A stretch of 6,446 nt of DNA, from assembly GCA_017620435.1 (NCBI GenBank), contig JAFZQL010000181.1, positions 1-6,446 of the forward strand. Direction: 5' to 3'. This document shows, piece by piece, positions 1 to 5,519 of this stretch. The notes below the pieces were generated by a model, which was not told the origin of the DNA, searched no databases, and worked only from the letters and a program-made list of their open reading frames with translations. Source of the DNA: Erysipelotrichaceae bacterium (GTDB lineage Bacteria > Bacillota_I > Bacilli_A > Erysipelotrichales > Erysipelotrichaceae). Position numbers and translations under genes: made by a program. Every line of letters begins with the position of its first letter. Positions within the stretch are counted from its first letter, which is position 1.

Positions 1-624
1 GTCGAGACCGGACTGACGGTTGAGATCCAGGTCAACTACTGCGATATCCGGAAAGTCAAGGAACTGTGTCCGCATCTGGTCATCTTTGCCCAGTATTGCG
101 ATGACATCGATGCCGGAAACATGATGGGCGGCATTACCGCAGGCATGCTGAAGGAAGCCGGAGCGGACGGCGTCGTGATCAACCACGCCGGTTCCAGACC
201 GATCACGCTGCATCAGATGGTGAATATTACCAGAAGAGCCAAGGAGGCCGGTCTGAAGACGAACATCTGCGTAGACAACGCAATAGAGGCTGCAATGGTG
301 GCTCATCTGCATCCGACCTGCATCGTCGTGGAACAGAACGACAAGATCGGTACGGATCAGATCGCTTCCGAGGAGTATATTGAAGAAACGATCGCCGCGA
401 TCAGAGCCATCGACAAGGATGTGCTGATCGCCCAGGGCGCAGGCATCAGAACGGGTGCAGACTGCTACCGGAACATCAAGCTGGGCGCTTTCGGAGGCGG
501 CGGAGCTTCGGGTATCTTCAAGAGCGAGGATCCTATCGCAACGATCGATGAATACGTGCAGAACGGCATCCTGAAGGCAAGAGAGGATTTCGGCGTAAAA
601 GAGCTGTATACGCTGGATGACTAG
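1..624 (+). CDS. Triose-phosphate isomerase-like protein, 5' truncated by window edge
   Basis: The reading frame is open from base 1, so the start lies outside the window; 207 residues are visible. By alignment with the downstream paralogue (667-1359), about 35-40 N-terminal residues are missing, including the expected catalytic Asn/Lys pair. The fold is that of archaeal-type TIM: an AQ motif (FAQYCDDIDAG), a catalytic-His region NHAGSR (His codon 184-186), a loop-6 Glu in VVEQNDKIGT (Glu codon 331-333), and a C-terminal phosphate-binding stretch GGGGASGIFKSEDP. TIM interconverts dihydroxyacetone phosphate and glyceraldehyde 3-phosphate in the cytoplasm. Two deviations stand out. The usual Glu after His (NHSENR/GHSERR) is Gly here, and loop 6 reads EQNDKIGTD instead of the EPPELIGTG type. 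I therefore infer an isomerase for a related small sugar phosphate, such as a tetrulose or modified triose phosphate, rather than the housekeeping enzyme. The family is secure; the substrate is not. Confidence 0.85.
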   Translation, partial: VETGLTVEIQVNYCDIRKVKELCPHLVIFAQYCDDIDAGNMMGGITAGMLKEAGADGVVINHAGSRPITLHQMVNITRRAKEAGLKTNICVDNAIEAAMVAHLHPTCIVVEQNDKIGTDQIASEEYIEETIAAIRAIDKDVLIAQGAGIRTGADCYRNIKLGAFGGGGASGIFKSEDPIATIDEYVQNGILKAREDFGVKELYTLDD

Positions 625-626
625 TG

Positions 627-656
627 TTGAAAATGGAAATAAAACTATTTTATAAT
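627..656 (+). promoter_or_regulatory. Sigma-A-type promoter for the second TIM-like gene
   Basis: TTGAAA at 627-632 is followed after 18 bases by a perfect TATAAT at 651-656. It starts directly after the stop codon of the preceding gene. The expected start of transcription, 6-10 bases after the -10 box, falls at about 662-667, on or just before the ATG at 667, which implies a leaderless or nearly leaderless transcript. Seen: both boxes and the spacing. Inferred: promoter activity. Confidence 0.7.
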
Positions 657-666
657 TAATATAAGT

Positions 667-1359
667 ATGGAAAGAAAGATAAGAACGCCGTATCTGGTGG
701 TAAATCCAAAGGCTTATTTGTATGGGCAAGAGAGTCTGGAACTTGCCTTGGCAGCGGATAAGGCAAGCGAAGATTTCGATATCGATATTTTCTTTACGAC
801 CAATTTTGCCGATCTGAGGCTGATCAAGGAAAACACCAGAAACATTATTCTGACTGCCCAGCACATGGAATCGCTGAGACCGGGAAGAGGCATGGGACAT
901 GTTCTTCCGGAGTCGCTGGCGGATGCCGGGGCAGAAGCGGTTTTTCTGAATCATGCGGAGAATCCGCTGACGGTCAATGAACTTTATTCCTGCATCCAGA
1001 GATGCAGAGAGCTGGGTCTGTATACGATCGCCTGCGCCGATTCCGTGGTCGAGGCGGAAGCGGTCTGCGTGCTTGGTCCTTCCTGTGTTCTGGCGGAACC
1101 GACGGAACTGATCGGTACGGGAATCGTTGCGGACAACAGCTACATTGATGAGACGATCAGAAGACTGAGAAAGGTCAATCCTGACGTGCACATCAATATT
1201 GCCAGCGGTATCACTACCGCGGATGATGTCTATAATGTCATTTTTCACGGTGCCGACGGTACGGGGGCTACTTCCGGTATCTTAAAGGCCGAAGATCCGA
1301 AACTCAGGATCAGAGAAATGGCAGAAGCGGTTAAGAGAGCCGCTTCAGATAGAAACTAG
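667..1359 (+). CDS. Archaeal-type triose-phosphate isomerase family protein
   Basis: This is a complete 230-residue protein, the usual size for the short archaeal-type TIM and shorter than the roughly 250-residue bacterial form. All expected catalytic residues are present: Asn13 and Lys15 in VVNPKAY, His96 and Glu98 in NHAEN, and Glu144 in AEPTELIGTG at the start of the mobile loop 6. The phosphate-binding end is GTGATSGILKAEDP. It is clearly a paralogue of the gene just upstream but closer to canonical TIM, so it may convert dihydroxyacetone phosphate released by the aldolase at 3191-4018; conversion of a tetrulose phosphate, as for the TIM homologues of erythritol catabolism, is an alternative. 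ATG 667 is the first start after an in-frame stop at 658-660. It has no recognisable Shine-Dalgarno, unlike its neighbours, but has a strong promoter immediately upstream. The next gene follows after 54 bases. Confidence 0.87.
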   Translation: MERKIRTPYLVVNPKAYLYGQESLELALAADKASEDFDIDIFFTTNFADLRLIKENTRNIILTAQHMESLRPGRGMGHVLPESLADAGAEAVFLNHAENPLTVNELYSCIQRCRELGLYTIACADSVVEAEAVCVLGPSCVLAEPTELIGTGIVADNSYIDETIRRLRKVNPDVHINIASGITTADDVYNVIFHGADGTGATSGILKAEDPKLRIREMAEAVKRAASDRN

Positions 1360-1366
1360 GATTTTT

Positions 1367-1385
1367 CTTTACTGTCATAGTAAAG
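1367..1385 (+). promoter_or_regulatory. Perfect 19-bp palindrome upstream of PTS IIB (operator or small hairpin)
   Basis: CTTTACT at 1367-1373 and AGTAAAG at 1379-1385 are exact reverse complements separated by GTCAT. It lies between the TIM-like stop and the IIB ribosome binding site. There is no clean T-run after it (TTAAATTTTG), so it is a poor rho-independent terminator. An operator or an RNA hairpin trimming or stabilising the downstream message is equally possible. I saw no convincing -35/-10 pair around it. Confidence 0.4.
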
Positions 1386-1413
1386 TTAAATTTTGTAGAA
1401 AGGAGGAAGAAAC

Positions 1414-1692
1414 ATGAAGAGAGTTGTTATAGCTTGTGGTTCTGGGATCGCGACTTCTACAATCATGGATGACGGTGTCCGTACGTTTTTGGATACGACA
1501 GGTATCAAATATACGACGATACAGTGCAACATCCTTGAATTAGGAAACTACGTCGAAGGTGCGGATGTCATCATTAGCTCTACTAAATTATCAACTGATT
1601 ATGGTGTTCCGACGATCATCGGAACGGCATACATCACTGGTATCGGTGAAGAAGAATTAAACGAGAAGTTGTTAGAAGTTTTATCTAAGTAA
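1414..1692 (+). CDS. PTS galactitol-family transporter subunit IIB
   Basis: This 92-residue cytoplasmic protein carries phosphate from IIA to the sugar during import through IIC. The N-terminal active-site loop is ACGSGIATST, with the phosphorylated cysteine at residue 8, the hallmark of the galactitol (Gat/Sgc) IIB group. The length matches single-domain IIB proteins of this family. A near-consensus ribosome binding site AAAGGAGG (1400-1407) sits 6 bases before the ATG. IIC follows after 21 bases and is certainly its partner. No IIA gene lies within the window; it may be upstream of base 1 or elsewhere. Codon choice has more TTA/TTG leucine codons than the CTG-rich IIC next door. The substrate is not determined by this subunit and need not be galactitol. 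Confidence 0.92.
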   Translation: MKRVVIACGSGIATSTIMDDGVRTFLDTTGIKYTTIQCNILELGNYVEGADVIISSTKLSTDYGVPTIIGTAYITGIGEEELNEKLLEVLSK

Positions 1693-1713
1693 TTGAATTG
1701 AAAGGGGAAATTT

Positions 1714-3069
1714 ATGGAAATCTTATTAGGGATTTTTGGATTTATCAGTGATCTAGGCTCCACCGTTATGGTCCCTGTCATGATCACGATCGTAGGTCTG
1801 GTACTAGGCTTGGATTTCTTTAAGGCTCTTAAGTCCGGTATGACCGTTGGTATCGGTCTGATCGGTATCAACCTGGTCATGAACCTGGTTTGGACTTACA
1901 TGACTCCTGTCGCACAGGCTCTGGTTGAAGTATTCAACCTTCCTCTGAGCTATGTCGACATGGGCTGGTCGTATGTTGCTGCCGTCGCATTCTCAACGAC
2001 TGTCGGCACATTCGTTATTCCGTTCTGCCTCCTGATCAATATCGTCATGCTGGTCATCAAGGCCACTAAGACTGTCGATATCGATATCTGGAACTACTGG
2101 CACTGTGCATTTACCGGTTCTGTTGTATATGCTACGACCAAGAACTATGCGATCGCCTTCATGGCTGCCGGTCTGCACTTTGTTGCTACACTGATCATGG
2201 GCGACAGATTCGCCAAGATGGTTCAGGAAGAAATGGATCTTCCGGGCATTTCGCTCCCTCACGGATCAGCTGCTCCTTCACTGGTAATCGGCTGGCTCGC
2301 CAACAAGTTCCTGGATCTGTTCTTCAAGGGCGGAGACAAGAAGGAAGAAAAGGATACCGGCGGTATCGCTGCCAATCCGTTTGTCAGATTCATTACTGAC
2401 CCGATGATGATCGGTCTGATCCTCGGTACAGTACTGTCCCTGATCGTTAAGAACAGCATCGCTGTTTCTCTGCAGACAGGTATGGCTATGGCTGCCCTGA
2501 TGTTCCTGCTGCCAAGAATGGTTAAGGTTCTGATGGAAGGTCTGCTGCCTCTGTCAACTGCCGCTAAGAAGACAATGGCTAAGAAATTCTCCGGCCAGGA
2601 ATTCTTCATCGGTATGGACTCCGCTGTATGTCTTGGACATCCGACAGCCCTGTCTACTTCACTGGTTCTGATTCCGCTCACGCTGGTTATTGCTATGATC
2701 CTTCCTGGAAACGTTGTTCTTCCATTAGGTGACCTGGCTTCTACAGCTTACTACACAGCAATGACCACGATCCCTTCAAGAGGCAAGTTCGGCAGAACTC
2801 TGTTCGGTGCCTGCATCGTTCAGGCTCTGGCTTGCTACGCCGGCACTTACTTCGCAGATGCAACTACGACAGTTGCAGTTGCGCAGGGACTGGCTGAAGA
2901 AGGCGCTAAGGTTTCTTCTCTGAGTGCTACCTGGATGGACATCATTGTTCACTTCATCGCATCTCAGGGCTGGCTCGGCTTCGGCATCATGGCAGCTCTG
3001 GTAGTTGCTCTGGTTCTGTGGCACCGCGGCTGGGTTACGAAGCAGCCAAAGGTTACTGACGCTGAATAG
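1714..3069 (+). CDS. PTS galactitol-family transporter subunit IIC
   Basis: This 451-residue integral membrane protein is the sugar channel of the PTS. It is hydrophobic throughout, with membrane segments visible at about residues 15-33, 43-63, 87-118, 132-162, 230-266, 312-335, 360-380 and 418-436. A charged loop at about 206-214 (GGDKKEEKD) divides it in two. The region around 299-325 (IGMDSAVCLGHPTALSTSL) matches the conserved block of the GatC/SgcC group. Length is normal for single-domain IIC of this family (about 450). AAAGGGG at 1701-1707 is its ribosome binding site. Codon use is strongly biased to CTG, GGT, GCT and ATC, consistent with high expression. Together with IIB it defines the locus as a phosphotransferase import system; related systems take up galactitol, arabitol and unidentified pentose-like compounds, so the actual substrate is open. 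Confidence 0.93.
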   Translation: MEILLGIFGFISDLGSTVMVPVMITIVGLVLGLDFFKALKSGMTVGIGLIGINLVMNLVWTYMTPVAQALVEVFNLPLSYVDMGWSYVAAVAFSTTVGTFVIPFCLLINIVMLVIKATKTVDIDIWNYWHCAFTGSVVYATTKNYAIAFMAAGLHFVATLIMGDRFAKMVQEEMDLPGISLPHGSAAPSLVIGWLANKFLDLFFKGGDKKEEKDTGGIAANPFVRFITDPMMIGLILGTVLSLIVKNSIAVSLQTGMAMAALMFLLPRMVKVLMEGLLPLSTAAKKTMAKKFSGQEFFIGMDSAVCLGHPTALSTSLVLIPLTLVIAMILPGNVVLPLGDLASTAYYTAMTTIPSRGKFGRTLFGACIVQALACYAGTYFADATTTVAVAQGLAEEGAKVSSLSATWMDIIVHFIASQGWLGFGIMAALVVALVLWHRGWVTKQPKVTDAE

Positions 3070-3094
3070 TTAACCGGAAACACAAAAGAAACAA

Positions 3095-3141
3095 ATATAG
3101 TTTGATTTTAGGAACGATCCCAGTTGAAATCGAAACTATAT
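3095..3141 (+). other. Long imperfect stem-loop after IIC
   Basis: ATATAGTTTGATTT at 3095-3108 pairs with AAATCGAAACTATAT at 3127-3141, with one bulged base. The enclosed GGA-ACGA-TCC (3111-3120) can form a short hairpin at the tip. It starts 25 bases after the IIC stop. It is AT-rich without a following T-run, so it is more likely an RNA-stability or processing element, or part of a two-hairpin switch with the next stem, than a terminator. Structure is inferred by eye. Confidence 0.45.
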
Positions 3142-3175
3142 ATAAATTGAGTCAGCTTATGTTGGCTCAATTTAT
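3142..3175 (+). other. 15-bp stem-loop before the aldolase ribosome binding site (possible attenuator or terminator)
   Basis: Bases 3142-3156 and 3161-3175 form a 15-bp stem, including two G-T wobbles, around the tetraloop TTAT. The core is AAATTGAGTCAGC paired with GTTGGCTCAATTT. A short T-rich stretch (TTTATTT, 3171-3177) ends the stem, directly before the aldolase Shine-Dalgarno (3179-3186). It could act as a partial terminator, an attenuator, or an RNase barrier separating transporter and enzyme expression. Confidence 0.55.
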
Positions 3176-3190
3176 TTGAAGGAGGGAAAC

Positions 3191-4018
3191 ATGTTAGTTA
3201 ATACAAAGAAAATGCTGGAGGATTTCCACAACTCTCCATACGCACTTCCGTCTCCGGACTTCTTTAATCTGGATACGCTGAAGTGTCACATTGAAGTGGC
3301 GGAAGAACTGAATATGCCTCTGCTGCTTGCTTTTGCGGATTCTTTGCAGGGATATGGTCTTGACATGGAAGAGGCCGCCATGCTGGGCAGATACTATGGC
3401 GAAAAGGCGGGCGTTCCTGTGGCGCTGCATCTCGATCACGGTTCATGCGTCGAGGTATGCAAAAGAGCTGCGGATCTGGGCTTTACTTCCGTCATGATCG
3501 ACGCTTCCAGCGAGCCGTTTGAGGAGAACGTCAGAAGAACAAAGGAAGTAGTGGAATACTGCAGACCGCTTGGCATTACCGTTGAGGCGGAGATCGGTCA
3601 TGTCGGTCAGGGTTCCGAGTTCGTAGACGCGTCGAAGAACGACAATGTCTATACGACGGTCGAAGAATGCAAGAAATTCGTTGAACTGACCGGAGTCGAC
3701 TCCGTAGCGATCTCGATCGGTACGGCTCACGGCGCCTATAAAGGCACGCCGGTCATCAACTTCGAACGTCTGCAGGAGATCAGAAAGGCAGTCGATGTTC
3801 CGCTGGTACTCCACGGCGGCAGCTCAAGCGGTGATGAAAACCTGAAGAAGTGCGCCGAACTGGGAATCAGCAAGATCAACATCTTTACGGATATCGTTAC
3901 CAGAGGATATGAGATCTACAAGACCAGCGATGCGAAATCTTTAATGAACCTTTCTGTTGAAGCACACAACGGCATGAAAGAAGTACTGAAACACTACTAT
4001 AATCTGTTCGGGAGATAA
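3191..4018 (+). CDS. Class II ketose-bisphosphate aldolase (fructose/tagatose-bisphosphate aldolase family)
   Basis: This 275-residue zinc-dependent aldolase is of the FbaA/GatY/KbaY type, which cleaves ketose 1,6-bisphosphates or related ketose phosphates to dihydroxyacetone phosphate and an aldehyde. Visible motifs are HLDHG (His80, catalytic Asp82, zinc ligand His83), VEAEIGHVG (Glu134), IGTAHG (zinc ligand His180), LHGGSSSG (zinc ligand His208 and phosphate-binding Gly/Ser) and NIFTD (residues 230-234), where the family usually has N-x-x-T/D-type residues. The start is ATG 3191, preceded at 5-base spacing by AAGGAGGG (3179-3186); an in-frame TTG at 3176 would place that ribosome binding site inside the gene and is not favoured. 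The YjbQ gene begins 2 bases after its stop, so the two are tightly co-transcribed. The exact substrate is unknown, since tagatose-, fructose- and other ketose-phosphate aldolases share these motifs. Confidence 0.9.
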   Translation: MLVNTKKMLEDFHNSPYALPSPDFFNLDTLKCHIEVAEELNMPLLLAFADSLQGYGLDMEEAAMLGRYYGEKAGVPVALHLDHGSCVEVCKRAADLGFTSVMIDASSEPFEENVRRTKEVVEYCRPLGITVEAEIGHVGQGSEFVDASKNDNVYTTVEECKKFVELTGVDSVAISIGTAHGAYKGTPVINFERLQEIRKAVDVPLVLHGGSSSGDENLKKCAELGISKINIFTDIVTRGYEIYKTSDAKSLMNLSVEAHNGMKEVLKHYYNLFGR

Positions 4019-4020
4019 AA

Positions 4021-4527
4021 ATGACAGTTAAAACCAAAACACTGAACTTCCAGACGGAAGGCGGGAAGATCTCTTATTTTGAAATTTCAAAGGATGTAGA
4101 AGAGTTTATTGCCGAATCGGGAGTAAAGAACGGTATCATCGCGATACAGTCTCAGCATACTACCTGTGCCGTGTTCTTTGAAGAAATGGTTCATGACTTC
4201 GATGAAAGAGGCCATGACGCCCTGCAGGTCGATCTGAACAATATCTTAAGAAGACTCGCTCCGGATCAGACCCGTTTCTCGGATTATACCTATCCGGGTC
4301 CGAAGCACCGCGAGTTCGCTTCCAACTTCAAGGAGTTCCAGGAAGATCCGACAACGCTGTACAACGGTCCGTCGCATCTGAAGGCTACCCTGATCGGTGC
4401 CAGCCAGACTTTCGTGATCATCGACGGCAAGATCCAGAGAGGCGAAGTAGGCTACATCTATTTCGTCGACTTCGACTACTGCAGACCTCGCAAGAGGAAA
4501 TGTCATCTGTGCATCATCGGTGAGTAG
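4021..4527 (+). CDS. YjbQ/UPF0047 family protein, long form
   Basis: The protein is 168 residues, longer than the roughly 130-140 residues usual for YjbQ. Family signatures are GIIAIQSQHTTCAVFFEE (His46, Glu54; the common form is HTTAGxxINE) and SHLKATLIGASQTFVIIDGK (His119), followed by a C-terminal strand GYIYFVDFD. The extra length is an insert at about residues 80-115 (PDQTRFSDYTYPGP and onward) between the two signatures. YjbQ proteins are annotated as secondary thiamine-phosphate synthases because of a weak activity; their main role is not established. The gene starts 2 bases after the aldolase stop, with its ribosome binding site GGGAG (4010-4014) inside the end of the aldolase gene, which indicates translational coupling and a linked function in sugar-phosphate metabolism. 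A paralogue lies on the opposite strand at 4892-5416. No terminator follows directly. Confidence 0.85.
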   Translation: MTVKTKTLNFQTEGGKISYFEISKDVEEFIAESGVKNGIIAIQSQHTTCAVFFEEMVHDFDERGHDALQVDLNNILRRLAPDQTRFSDYTYPGPKHREFASNFKEFQEDPTTLYNGPSHLKATLIGASQTFVIIDGKIQRGEVGYIYFVDFDYCRPRKRKCHLCIIGE

Positions 4528-4544
4528 TCCGCTGTTTCGCATCA

Positions 4545-4573
4545 TTAACAAGTCGGTCTGTATGTACTATAAT
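4545..4573 (+). promoter_or_regulatory. Sigma-A-type promoter for the 66-residue gene
   Basis: TTAACA (4545-4550) is followed by a 17-base spacer and a perfect TATAAT (4568-4573). Transcription would start near 4580, leaving a short leader with AAGGAGG at 4586-4592. It suggests that the small gene can be expressed independently of the sugar operon. Confidence 0.7.
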
Positions 4574-4596
4574 AAGCTTGTATATAAGGAGGCAGT

Positions 4597-4797
4597 ATGA
4601 TTCCATTAGGTACAACGGTTGATTCACTGGATGAATTATTAGAAATGCTGAAGGCTGACGAAGATTTTGACGTTGCCAGATACAAATACAACGAAATGAC
4701 GAAATCATTGACAGTCTATGATTCCGACAATATTCATACGATCATCACCCTGAAGAACGACGATCAGGGAAAGATCGTAGTCAAGAAGATCTGGTAA
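4597..4797 (+). CDS. Small conserved-looking protein of unknown function (66 aa)
   Basis: I do not recognise a family. The gene is well supported by a consensus ribosome binding site AAGGAGG (4586-4592, spacing 4), a strong promoter upstream and a rho-independent terminator 18 bases after the stop. The protein is acidic in its first half (LDELLEMLKADEDFDVARYKY, of which residues 11-30 look helical) and has two probable beta strands in the second half (SLTVYDSD, IHTIITLKND) before a basic end KIVVKKIW. There is no signal peptide, membrane segment or cysteine. Its codon use resembles that of its neighbours. The alpha-then-beta-hairpin layout suggests a small soluble cytoplasmic domain. A function in the sugar pathway is not implied, because it has its own promoter. 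Confidence 0.75.
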   Translation: MIPLGTTVDSLDELLEMLKADEDFDVARYKYNEMTKSLTVYDSDNIHTIITLKNDDQGKIVVKKIW

Positions 4798-4814
4798 CTC
4801 TGATCCAAGAATAG

Positions 4815-4844
4815 AAGGACCCGGCTGAAACCGGGCCCTTTTTT
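4815..4844 (+). terminator. Rho-independent terminator of the plus-strand unit
   Basis: AAGGACCCGG (4815-4824) pairs with CCGGGCCCTT (4831-4840), with one A-C mismatch and loop CTGAAA, and runs into six T residues (4839-4844). It closes transcription of the small gene and any read-through from the sugar operon. Confidence 0.9.
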
Positions 4845-4855
4845 CATGACGTATC

Positions 4856-4880
4856 AAAAAAGCCGGAGAGATCCGGCTTT
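4856..4880 (-). terminator. Rho-independent terminator of the minus-strand YjbQ gene
   Basis: A perfect 9-bp stem is formed by 4859-4867 (AAAGCCGGA) and 4872-4880 (TCCGGCTTT) with loop GAGA. On the minus strand it is followed by six T (complement of 4856-4861). It lies 12 bases past the stop of the minus-strand gene and back to back with the plus-strand terminator, insulating the convergent units. Confidence 0.9.
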
Positions 4881-4891
4881 ATGAAGCTGTC

Positions 4892-5416
4892 TTATTCGCC
4901 GATCACGACGACTTTACATTTTCTGGTTCTAGGATGTGTTCTGTCGAAATCCACGAAATAGACGTAACCGGTCTTGCCGACACCCAGTTCGCCCTCATCG
5001 ACTTCAAAGGTCGTTGAGCTGCCGATCAGGGTCGCTTTCAGATGCGCGTCGGCATTGAACAGTTCCTCTCTTGTGCCGCTTGGCAGATAGCTCTTGATGT
5101 TCGGCCAGGCTTCCACTTCTTCGAAATGCTGAAGACCCGGGTAGAAATACTGGCCCCAGGCGGTCTGGTTCGGTATGATTTTTTCCAGACAGTTGTCCAG
5201 ATCCTGGAAAATGAATTCTTTGCCGTTCGGCATCCTGTCGTGGACGTATTCTTCAAAGAATACGGAACAGGTGGTGTGCGGTGAAATAACGGAGCAGATG
5301 CCGTTTTTGATCCCGGATTTTCTGATGATCTCCCTTACCTGCGAAGTGATGTCGATATAAGTCGGGCTGCCCCCCTTGGATTGAATGCCCTCGATCGTTT
5401 CTTTATAGACTGCCAT
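4892..5416 (-). CDS. YjbQ/UPF0047 family protein, long form (second paralogue)
   Basis: This 174-residue paralogue of the plus-strand YjbQ protein has the same signatures: GICSVISPHTTCSVFFEE (His47, Glu55), AHLKATLIGSSTTFEVDEGE (His125) and GYVYFVDFD, ending like its partner in IGE. It shares the mid-protein insert (IPNQTAWGQYFYPGLQHFEE, residues 80-99 and onward), so both belong to the same long subgroup and probably arose by duplication or form a functional pair. The ATG is preceded by AAGGGG with 8-base spacing. It has its own promoter (5441-5470) and terminator, so it is a single-gene unit downstream of the BtpA/SgcQ gene. Biochemical role unknown; thiamine-phosphate synthase activity is a reported side activity of the family. 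Confidence 0.85.
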   Translation of the reverse strand: MAVYKETIEGIQSKGGSPTYIDITSQVREIIRKSGIKNGICSVISPHTTCSVFFEEYVHDRMPNGKEFIFQDLDNCLEKIIPNQTAWGQYFYPGLQHFEEVEAWPNIKSYLPSGTREELFNADAHLKATLIGSSTTFEVDEGELGVGKTGYVYFVDFDRTHPRTRKCKVVVIGE

Positions 5417-5440
5417 ATAGATTTCCCCTTTATTAAAGTT

Positions 5441-5470
5441 ATTATATTTCTATTTCATGTTAATTGTCTA
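5441..5470 (-). promoter_or_regulatory. Sigma-A-type promoter for the minus-strand YjbQ gene
   Basis: Read on the minus strand, TAGACA (complement of 5465-5470) is followed by 18 bases and a perfect TATAAT (complement of 5441-5446). Predicted transcription start is near 5434, giving a leader of about 18 bases containing the AAGGGG ribosome binding site. Confidence 0.65.
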
Positions 5471-5487
5471 CTGAAGACAGGTGTATC

Positions 5488-5513
5488 AAAAAGAGTGATC
5501 TTTATCACTCTTT
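5488..5513 (-). terminator. Rho-independent terminator of the BtpA/SgcQ gene
   Basis: A perfect 10-bp stem AAAGAGTGAT/ATCACTCTTT (5490-5499 and 5504-5513) with a 4-base loop is followed on the minus strand by a short T-run (complement of 5488-5492). It begins 6 bases after the gene's stop. The stem is AT-rich, so termination may be partial, allowing some read-through into the YjbQ gene. Confidence 0.8.
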
Positions 5514-5519
5514 CTTTAT

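Noticed and set aside
2259..2681. Long antisense open frame within IIC
   Set aside because: It is a by-product of the biased codon use of IIC; the translation has no family features.
3124..3140. Catabolite-repression (cre)-like site TTGAAATCGAAACTATA
   Set aside because: The left half fits the cre consensus, but several key right-half positions fail. It is also the 3' arm of a stem-loop, which explains the sequence better.
3176..3190. Upstream in-frame TTG start for the aldolase
   Set aside because: It would put the AAGGAGGG ribosome binding site inside the coding region; ATG 3191 has ideal spacing to it and gives a normal N-terminus.
5428..5438. Short palindrome CTTTATTAAAG before the minus-strand YjbQ start
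   Set aside because: Only 5-bp arms around one base in AT-rich sequence; similar to the IIB palindrome in outer bases only, with different spacing.
4851..5492. GTATCAAAAA present beside two terminators (4851-4860 and 5483-5492)
   Set aside because: It is mostly the A-run that encodes the minus-strand terminator T-tails; the shared extra bases GTATC are too few to claim a repeat.
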